This document shows positions 57,982 to 64,000 of a DNA stretch of 64,000 nucleotides, in pieces (position 1 is the stretch's first letter; each line of letters opens with the position of its first letter). Under the pieces are notes generated by a model. It did no database searches. It was given only the letters and a program-made list of their open reading frames with translations, and had not been told where the DNA came from. Source of the DNA: Longimicrobiales bacterium (GTDB taxonomy: Bacteria > Gemmatimonadota > Gemmatimonadetes > Longimicrobiales > Gaopeijiaceae). The position numbers and the translations under genes were made by a program. Where the stretch lies: NCBI GenBank assembly GCA_028279425.1, contig JANQNV010000114.1:31502-95501 (forward strand). The letters are read 5' to 3'.

Positions 57982-59667
57982 TCAGGGGAAGAGCTCTGGG
58001 GCCACCCGACGCTGCGTGGCCTGCTCGAAGGCGTAGGCGAGTTCGATCAGACGCGCCTCGCTGCACGCTCCTCCCGCGAAGCTGACTCCGAAGGGTCGGG
58101 GCATCGCCTCCATGCCATCGGGGAGCTGGGGATCGGGGCCCCCTCCGAGGAAGGCGAAGGGCACCATCACCGTCGGGTAGCCCGGCCGCGCGGAGATCCC
58201 CGCCCCGCTCGACCCCGGGAAGAGTAGAGCGTCGAGCTCCAGGGCCTCCATCACCTCGTCGATCCCGTGCTCACCGTTGAGCCGCAGGTCTTCGGCGCGG
58301 TCGGCCTCGTACTCGGCGCGGGCGGCCTCCAGATCGATCGCATCCGACAGATCGAGGAGCGCCTGGTCGTACTTGTTCGAGCCCGCGGCCTCGTGGGCGC
58401 GATTCCATTCGCGCAGCTCGGTCAACGTGCGCACCGGGGCGTCGTCGCCGAGCGTCGCCAACCAGGCGTTGAAGTCGCGCTTCATGCCGTAGGCGAGCAC
58501 CGAGCTCCCCCCCGCTCGCATCAGGTTGTCGTCGGGGTTCGGATCGACGACGCTCGGAATGTCGGCGGGATCGACGATCGTAGCGCCCTGTTCCTGGAGG
58601 ATGCGGATCGCCTCGGCCATCACCTCCCCGCCCTCGTCGGAGAGTCGGTCCTGGGTGCGGTCCGTGCCCGGCACCGCCACCTCGTCGTAGTAGAGGGCGC
58701 GGGGGATCCCGATCCGCGCGCCCTGTAGTCCGTCGGCACGCAGGTGCGGCCGGTAGTCGCCCCCCTCGGGCCGCTCGCACCGCGAGGTGCCGGGGTCGTT
58801 CGGATCGGGCGCCGCGCCCTCGAGTACCCCCAACATCAGGGCGGCGTCGGCCACGGTCCGCGCCATCGGCCCGGCGATGTCCTGGTCGGCGGTGATGGGA
58901 ATCACCCCCCAACCACTCACGCGCCCGACCGTGGGCTTGATCCCCACCAGCATGTTGGCGTTCGAGGGAGACAGGATCGAACCCGATGTCTCCGTACCTA
59001 CGTTGGCCGCCCAGAAGCTCATCGCCGTTCCGATTCCCGAGCTCGAGCCCCCCACACCCATGAGCGGCCGGCCGTCGTCGCGTCCCTCGCGCGGGTCACG
59101 CCGCGGGTCATACGGATTGAGCCCGTAGCCACCGACGGCGCTGTAGTTCCCGGGCATGCCGCGCGCCTTGAAGTTGGCGAGCTCGGTCATCACGGTCTTG
59201 GCGAGGATGATGGCGCCCGCCTCCCGGAGATTGGTCGTGAGCGTCGCCTCATACGGCGGGATGAACCCCTCGAAGGCGAGCGCCCCGCCCGTGGTCGGCA
59301 TCTGTGTGGTGTGCACGTTGTCCTTCAGCGCGACGGGGATGCCGTGCAGCGGCCCCCGCACCCGCCCTTCGGCCCGCTCCCGGTCGAGCCGATCGGCGTC
59401 GGCGAGCGCCTCGGAGTTGACCGCGATCGTCGCATTGACGCGCTCCTCGTAGAGGGCGATGCGAACCAGGTGCGCCTCGACCAGCTCGCGCGACGTCACC
59501 CGGCCTTCGGTCATGGCCTGCTGCATCTCGTCGATCGTGGCCTCGACCACGTCGAAGGGCTCGCGCTCAGTGGGCGCGGCGGGTGCACAGGCGATCGAGG
59601 TAGCGGCCAGCGCCACCATCGCCAGTGCGACGCGGCGAAGCGCGGAGAGAGGCGTCGTCGGGATCAT
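57982..59667 (-). CDS. Exported amidase (amidase signature family) lipoprotein
   Basis: 561 residues from ATG 59667. Lipobox A-T-S-I-A-Cys near residue 27. The amidase-signature triad is visible: Lys in V-A-L-K-D-N, then G-V-G-G-S-S-S-G-I-G-T with the cis-Ser, and the nucleophile Ser in G-T-E-T-S-G-S-I. The length fits, and an extra loop (G-R-D-D-G-R-P-L) appears before the serine motif. It hydrolyses amides outside the cytoplasm; the substrate is unknown. It is divergent from the GH67-like gene. Confidence 0.93.
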   Translation of the reverse strand: MIPTTPLSALRRVALAMVALAATSIACAPAAPTEREPFDVVEATIDEMQQAMTEGRVTSRELVEAHLVRIALYEERVNATIAVNSEALADADRLDRERAEGRVRGPLHGIPVALKDNVHTTQMPTTGGALAFEGFIPPYEATLTTNLREAGAIILAKTVMTELANFKARGMPGNYSAVGGYGLNPYDPRRDPREGRDDGRPLMGVGGSSSGIGTAMSFWAANVGTETSGSILSPSNANMLVGIKPTVGRVSGWGVIPITADQDIAGPMARTVADAALMLGVLEGAAPDPNDPGTSRCERPEGGDYRPHLRADGLQGARIGIPRALYYDEVAVPGTDRTQDRLSDEGGEVMAEAIRILQEQGATIVDPADIPSVVDPNPDDNLMRAGGSSVLAYGMKRDFNAWLATLGDDAPVRTLTELREWNRAHEAAGSNKYDQALLDLSDAIDLEAARAEYEADRAEDLRLNGEHGIDEVMEALELDALLFPGSSGAGISARPGYPTVMVPFAFLGGGPDPQLPDGMEAMPRPFGVSFAGGACSEARLIELAYAFEQATQRRVAPELFP

Positions 59668-59896
59668 GAGCGGTGAATCTCCAGAGGGGGCCGGGGCAGC
59701 GATTCGCCCGCAAAGTGGGCCCCTCGGGCCGCTTCCGCACGTCGTTACGATCACATGTTACACGCCTCACGGAGACTCTCCGGCTATCTTCCGGTTACGC
59801 GAGCGTTACCGACCCGACCCGACGGCCGGACCCGGCTGCCCGCTCCCGCGGCCCTTCGTCGGGTTCCGCCACCCCTTCAACCCCCCGGTCTCCACC

Positions 59897-62566
59897 GTGC
59901 ACACGCCTCCCCGCCCCCTGACGATGTTGCTGCTCCCCATCGTGGCCGCATTTGGAGGCGTCGTGCTCGGGGCTCCGTTCGACGTCACCTCGTCGCCCAA
60001 GCCGGTGCTCGAAGACGGCGATCCGCCTCCGGGCGTCGGAGTGGCAACCTCTACCCCCGGCCCCCAGCGGTCCCATTCCTTTGGCGAACCCCTCGCCCTT
60101 CGATTGGTCGACGCAGGAGCGGTAGGAATCCCCGCGGACACCGCGTCGTGGGGCACCACCTACTCGCATGCGACCCACGCCTTCGACGAGCTCCTCCTGC
60201 CGTCCGGTCCCTGGGTCGACGCCGAGGAGTTCGAACGTGTCCGTCGCGACTGGATCGCGTACGTCGACCGGATGGCGGCATACGGCAACAACGGGGTCAT
60301 CGTCGACGCCTTCCTGGAGTTCATCAACTTCGATCGGGTAGACGACGGGCGGGCGGTCTACGAGGCCGACTCGCCTCTGCGTGCCCGGCACCGCGCCATC
60401 CAGCACGCCTTCCGGGGGCTCTTCGAGCACGCCGAGGCGGCGGGGATGGGGATCTTTCTCAAGACCGACATGCTCGCGCTCACCGGCGACCTCGAGCGGC
60501 ACCTCCTCGACACGACCGGAGGGCTCGACCCGGCGGATCCGCGTCTGTGGGCCGTATACGCAGCGGGCCTCGACGAGTTGTTCACGAACTTCCCGGAGGT
60601 GCGGGGTGTGGTGGTGCGTGTCGGTGAGGCCGGCGCGCTCTACAACATCGACGGACTCGACTACCGCAGTGAGATGGCCCTGCGGACGCCGCGCCACGTC
60701 GATACGATGCTGAAGTCGCTGCTTCCGGTCTTCGAACGGCACGAGCGCACCCTCGTCTTTCGCTCCTGGTCGGTCGGACTCGGCGAACTCGGCGACCTCC
60801 ACAACGAACCGACCGTCTACGCATCGGCCCTCGCCGACATCGACTCTCCCGCCCTGGTCGTCTCGACCAAGTACACCCGGGGAGACTACTTCGGCTTCCT
60901 CCCCCTGAACCCCACGCTGCTCGCCGGGAGCCAGAAACGAATCGTCGAATTCCAGGCGCGCCGGGAGTTCGAGGGATTCGGCGCCTTCCCGAACGAGCTC
61001 GGCGGTCTCCACCAACGGGCCCTCCGCCAGATCCTCACCCGCAATCCCAACGTCGTCGGCGTCTCGCTCTGGACCCAGGAGGGAGGACCCCTCAAAGCCG
61101 GCCCCATCTCGCTGTATCCCTTGAGTGGCTTCTGGCGGTGGATCGACGCCAGCGTCTTCACCACCTCGCGGCTCGCGCAGGACCCCGAGGCCGACGTGGA
61201 GGCACTGCGGGCCGAGTGGGTTCGCCAGACGATCTCGACCGACCCCGCCGTCGTCGCGGCCTACAGCGAGGTGCTGAACCTCTCCCGCGACGCGGTCGAG
61301 AAGGCGTGGTATCTGCGGCCCTTCGCCGAGCGCCAGGTGGTGGTGGGCGACTTCGACCTCCCGCCGCTCATGTGGATCCAGGAATGGGACCACATCGGGG
61401 GGTGGTCGGCCGTGTCGAGCGCGGTGTACGAGGTCGTCGGCGACGACCGCGAGCGCGCGATCGCCGATGGATTCGAGGCCGTCGAGCTCACCCGGAGGAT
61501 GCGGGCCCGACTCGAGGCCGTCACCCCGAACCTGCCCGACGACCCAACGCACCTGGACGCCCTCCGCTCTCTCGCCTACCAGGAGAGCCTCTTCGAAACC
61601 CTGGCCTGGTGGCGTGCCACGATGCTGAACCATCAGCACTGGCTCCGGAGCGGCGACCCCGGCACGTGGCGAGCCGACGGAGCCCGCTTCGGGGCGGCCG
61701 CGGAACAGCATCGCCGGGCCTGGTCCGACGACCTCGACTTCCCGGCATTCGAGTTTCAACCGGCCGTGGCCTCCCTCGGGCGCAGCCAACTCGCCCTCGC
61801 CTCGATTCCGGGGGCGCGCTGGACGCTGCTCGCTCTGGTCGTGCTCGCCGCGCTGACACTGCGGGTCGAGCCGCCCTCACGACCGTTGGCGCAACGCGTG
61901 GTGTCGGGGTGCGCGGGAGTCGGCCTCTGGGTGCTCATCGCCGCCTTCTTCGTGCCGGAAGGTCGATGGCTCCCCGTGGGGGCGTTCAGCGGCGTGTTCG
62001 CTGCGGCGGTCCTCACCCTCAAGGTCACGCGGGGAGGAATCGGCTGGAGTCGCGCCGACCTCGACGCCCTTGCGGCGCTATGGCCGCTCGCAGTCCCGGC
62101 CGTCGTGGTACTCGGCGCCGTGGCCGTGCGCGGCCCCCAGTTCTTCTGGCAGGCGTTCTGGACCAGCCCGCTCGCGCGATCGGCCTTCCTGGCCTCCATC
62201 GTATGGGCTCTGCTGCACGTCGCCTGGCGACTCGTGCATCGAGGAGACGGGGCCGCGCTCGCCGCGACCCTCGGCGCGGTCGGTCTCTACCTCGCGGCGG
62301 TCCTCCCCGGTCTCGAGGACTCGCTACGGAGTGTCGACAGCCTGCTCGGGGTCATGCCGATGACACGGGGAATCCTGAACGGGATCCTCGTCTACGGCGG
62401 TCTCCCGCGCAGCCTGGCGCTGGCGCCGCTCCTCGTCGGAGGCCTCCTGCTCCTGGTCGGGGTGACCGGACTCCGCCGTCGAGGACCGCTCCGGAGCTCG
62501 GCGGGGCTCGTGACCGAGGGCCTCGAGTCGCTCCCGAAGCTCCATCGCGAGCGTCTCGAGCCCTGA
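59897..62566 (+). CDS. GH67-like barrel protein with a C-terminal multi-pass membrane domain
   Basis: 889 residues from GTG 59897 (ATG 59924 is also possible). An N-terminal signal or anchor helix is followed by an alpha/beta barrel domain (about residues 60-450). It has Y-G-N-N-G-V-I-V-D-A-F, V-V-S-T-K-Y-T-R-G-D-Y-F, E-F-Q-A-R-R-E-F-E-G-F-G-A-F and S-L-W-T-Q-E-G-G. These recall GH67 alpha-glucuronidases (E-F-Q-I-T-Q-E-Y, V-I-V-Q-I-K). After a helical region come about six to seven membrane helices (650-870). The enzyme-like domain would face outside. Family assignment is by eye and tentative. Confidence 0.65.
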   Translation: MHTPPRPLTMLLLPIVAAFGGVVLGAPFDVTSSPKPVLEDGDPPPGVGVATSTPGPQRSHSFGEPLALRLVDAGAVGIPADTASWGTTYSHATHAFDELLLPSGPWVDAEEFERVRRDWIAYVDRMAAYGNNGVIVDAFLEFINFDRVDDGRAVYEADSPLRARHRAIQHAFRGLFEHAEAAGMGIFLKTDMLALTGDLERHLLDTTGGLDPADPRLWAVYAAGLDELFTNFPEVRGVVVRVGEAGALYNIDGLDYRSEMALRTPRHVDTMLKSLLPVFERHERTLVFRSWSVGLGELGDLHNEPTVYASALADIDSPALVVSTKYTRGDYFGFLPLNPTLLAGSQKRIVEFQARREFEGFGAFPNELGGLHQRALRQILTRNPNVVGVSLWTQEGGPLKAGPISLYPLSGFWRWIDASVFTTSRLAQDPEADVEALRAEWVRQTISTDPAVVAAYSEVLNLSRDAVEKAWYLRPFAERQVVVGDFDLPPLMWIQEWDHIGGWSAVSSAVYEVVGDDRERAIADGFEAVELTRRMRARLEAVTPNLPDDPTHLDALRSLAYQESLFETLAWWRATMLNHQHWLRSGDPGTWRADGARFGAAAEQHRRAWSDDLDFPAFEFQPAVASLGRSQLALASIPGARWTLLALVVLAALTLRVEPPSRPLAQRVVSGCAGVGLWVLIAAFFVPEGRWLPVGAFSGVFAAAVLTLKVTRGGIGWSRADLDALAALWPLAVPAVVVLGAVAVRGPQFFWQAFWTSPLARSAFLASIVWALLHVAWRLVHRGDGAALAATLGAVGLYLAAVLPGLEDSLRSVDSLLGVMPMTRGILNGILVYGGLPRSLALAPLLVGGLLLLVGVTGLRRRGPLRSSAGLVTEGLESLPKLHRERLEP

Positions 62567-62857
62567 GATACGGCGTTTCGTACCCAACGCCCGCCCGCCC
62601 TCGAGCACCATCACGGTGAGGATCACGGCCGCCAATGCCGCACCCCCGAACCGCGACGTCACGAACAACATCGGAATCAGAAGGCCGGGCGAGGCGCCGA
62701 CGCAGAGCCACAGCAGGTGACGCTGCAGGCGACCCTGCTCCCGCTCGAGCCTCTCGGCGACATCTCCCAGCTCCGACCGCAGCACGGCCTGCGAGGCGGT
62801 CACCTCGGGATCGACGCCCGGCCGTTCTCCGTGGCGCAGCCCTTCGTGGTCCGTCAC
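62324..62857 (-). CDS. Small membrane-hairpin protein overlapping the GH67-like gene
   Basis: 177 residues from GTG 62857, which overlaps the stop of the PAP2 gene (GTGA), so coupling supports a real gene. N-terminal coiled-coil (R-S-E-L-G-D-V-A-E-R-L-E-R-E-Q), then two hydrophobic helices (about 47-66 and 71-85), then another helix (R-R-I-S-G-L-E-T-L-A-M-E-L-R-E-R-L). The last 80 or so residues are hydrophilic and lie on the antisense of the convergent gene for 243 nt. That tail may be non-conserved. No family name. Confidence 0.55.
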   Translation of the reverse strand: MTDHEGLRHGERPGVDPEVTASQAVLRSELGDVAERLEREQGRLQRHLLWLCVGASPGLLIPMLFVTSRFGGAALAAVILTVMVLEGGRALGTKRRISGLETLAMELRERLEALGHEPRRAPERSSTAESGHPDQEQEASDEERRQRQAARETAVDEDPVQDSPCHRHDPEQAVDTP

Positions 62858-63738
62858 CGCAACGGAACCTTGAGCGCGAGCCCGAGGCCACCGGGACCCG
62901 GTACGAGCGCGAGCCCGACCCCCGAGCCCGAACTCTCGCCCTCCGGACTACGCAGAATCGTACGGGCCACCCCCCACCCCCAGGCGGCGCCGATCCAGGT
63001 ATCCGACGCCCAGTGCTTCTCGTCGTCGACCCGCTGGAAGAGTACGGTCGCCGCAGCCCCGTAGAGGAACGCACTCGCCCACCGCCGGTCGATGTGGTGC
63101 GACAAGATGGTGGCCACCTGGACGATCGTCGAGGCGTGGCCAGAGGGAAACGAGGTGCCCTCGTTTCGGACGTAGGTGCGTGCCCCGAAACCGTCGGAGG
63201 GGCGACGACGCCCCACGAAGTCACGCACCGGGTTGCGGGTGAGGCCGGCCACCCAGTGCGATACCAGCAGATCGCGCGCGGGTGCGCGGAGCCATTCCTG
63301 CTTCGTCAGGTAGCCGGCAACGATCCCCGCCGCCCAGATCGCGTTGGTGTTGCCCATGAGCCCGACCGGCTCGAAGAAGTCGCCCACCTCACGGATCGCG
63401 TCATGTGGCTGATGCCCGGCCTGACGCAGGGTGGCGGCGGTGATCTCCGCGTCGACGGTGTACAGGGCCAGCCCCACACCCAGCACGCCGCCGACCTTCG
63501 CCCATCCGCGGCCGTCGAGCCGTGACGGAAACGACACCACGGCCCAGAGATCGCGTGCGAAGCCCACCCCCCCGTCGACCACATCGGAGCCCACCTCGAG
63601 GAGCGGGTTCGAAGGCGAGGTGTCGGGCTCCTGGGCGTGGAGACCCAGCCAGGGGGCGAGGGTGAAGAGAGCACCTACCGCGGCAGCGCGGCACCCCCCC
63701 CTCGTGGCGGGCCATCGCGGCCCGCGACCGGATTCCAT
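62854..63738 (-). CDS. PAP2-family phosphatase, exported N-terminus
   Basis: 294 residues from ATG 63738; ATG 63834 would add 32. Signal peptide or first helix to G-L-H-A-Q. The PAP2 core has R-D-F-V-G-R-R-R-P, F-P-S-G-H-A-S and D-E-K-H-W-A-S-D-T-W-I-G, the third-motif His and Asp. Unlike the PAP2 at 37049, it has an extra N-terminal domain and a Gly-rich C-terminal tail (G-S-G-V-G-L-A-L-V-P-G-P-G-G-L). It dephosphorylates a membrane lipid or a periplasmic phosphate ester; the substrate is unknown. Confidence 0.85.
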   Translation of the reverse strand: MESGRGPRWPATRGGCRAAAVGALFTLAPWLGLHAQEPDTSPSNPLLEVGSDVVDGGVGFARDLWAVVSFPSRLDGRGWAKVGGVLGVGLALYTVDAEITAATLRQAGHQPHDAIREVGDFFEPVGLMGNTNAIWAAGIVAGYLTKQEWLRAPARDLLVSHWVAGLTRNPVRDFVGRRRPSDGFGARTYVRNEGTSFPSGHASTIVQVATILSHHIDRRWASAFLYGAAATVLFQRVDDEKHWASDTWIGAAWGWGVARTILRSPEGESSGSGVGLALVPGPGGLGLALKVPLR

Positions 63739-63869
63739 CGGTCGGGCACGAGCAGCGGCGAGCGACTCGCGACCGAATTCCACTGCTCGCTCGGACCGAG
63801 GGGTGGAGGTCGACCAACGGGATTCGGCGAGCATCGAGCAACGGTCGGAGGTGGACAGGCGGAACCCTG

Positions 63870-63941
63870 CTAGTGTCCCGTTTGAAAAGCCCCGATGGTA
63901 TTCGAGGAGTTGTGCACCGGACTTCTCAAACGGGACCCTAG
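63870..63941. repeat. Palindromic CTAG-ended repeat, copy 2
   Basis: A 72-bp element of the same family as 841-907 in opposite orientation. Its left end reads CTAGTGTCCCGTTTGAAAAG and its right end is the complementary form with CCCTAG. When reverse-complemented it aligns to copy 1 over its whole length, with about 5 bp of extra sequence in the interior. It sits in the gap upstream of the PAP2 gene. The 59 bp after it up to the window end contain no gene that I can see. Confidence 0.8.
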
Positions 63942-64000
63942 TGTAGTGTCGCCAAAGTCCTGATGCCGTTCGTGCGCGGGGGCATCCACGGGATGCGTCG

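Noticed and set aside
63942..64000. A gene starting after the second palindromic repeat
   Set aside because: Only 59 bases remain and no start with a ribosome site or recognisable peptide is seen.

Overview
The window is about 64 kb of very GC-rich DNA with densely packed genes on both strands and many 4-nt (ATGA/GTGA) start-stop overlaps. The gene families point to a Gemmatimonadota-like or related bacterium. They include exported S9 peptidases, an Oar-like TonB receptor with a carboxypeptidase-like domain, a VPS10/BNR-repeat protein, a PadR regulator with an ADOP-type ABC permease, LVIVD-repeat and Ig-like lipoproteins, and several polyphosphate kinases. The taxon is inferred from family content only. 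I see no rRNA, tRNA, CRISPR array or transposase.

The most notable result is two genes interrupted by an in-frame UGA exactly where the family has a redox-active cysteine. One is a DUF3179-family exported protein (2167-3249, minus; UGA then V-V-C). The other is an ArsC/Spx-like thioredoxin-fold protein (30532-30876, plus; G-UGA-T-S-C). In both, a hairpin with a small G-containing loop starts 21-23 nt after the UGA, as expected for a bacterial SECIS element. Together they argue that this organism inserts selenocysteine. No selenocysteine machinery gene lies in the window.

1-9.7 kb: lipoproteins, an ankyrin protein, the DUF3179 selenoprotein candidate, a membrane protein, a stand-alone response regulator, and a minus-strand run of cytochrome c lipoprotein, Tat-exported FAD oxidoreductase, and small plus large subunits of a VC_2705-type sodium symporter. 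9.8-16 kb: a ring-cleaving dioxygenase and carboxylesterase pair (MhqO/MhqD-like), then an operon of two PPK2 genes and PPK1. 16-24 kb: a large TonB receptor, an Ig-like lipoprotein with an odd repeated N-terminus, a VPS10-type protein and a PNPOx-like protein. 24.2-28.4 kb: intergenic repeats, the PadR-ADOP module, and a decayed ECF42-type sigma gene beside its intact DGPF partner. 28.8-36 kb: an AraC/GyrI regulator, a small outer-membrane protein, the ArsC-like selenoprotein candidate coupled to a Cys-rich protein, and two overlapping S9 peptidases.

36-44.4 kb: an envelope and lipid cluster with PAP2 phosphatase, three glycosyltransferases, a zinc phospholipase-like protein, a polyprenol/diacylglycerol kinase-like protein and a flippase-like protein. 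44.5-49.3 kb: an ECF sigma factor, a membrane partner, a double CxxC-PDZ protein and an LVIVD-repeat protein. 49.3-52.4 kb: a repeat cluster, then MurU-like and AmgK-RapZ(C) fusion genes for cell-wall sugar recycling. 52.5-57.9 kb: a copper locus (His-rich protein, MbnP, MbnH, TonB receptor, CopC) closed by a strong hairpin. 58-63.8 kb: an amidase, a GH67-like membrane protein, a small membrane protein and a second PAP2 phosphatase.

Repeats are a second theme. A CTAG-ended palindromic element lies near each end of the window in opposite orientation. A TTTTGGTCG-containing dispersed repeat occurs at 24.5 and 49.6 kb, each time next to a minisatellite. Separate tandem repeats of 18, 25, 27, 36 and 39 bp punctuate gene ends.
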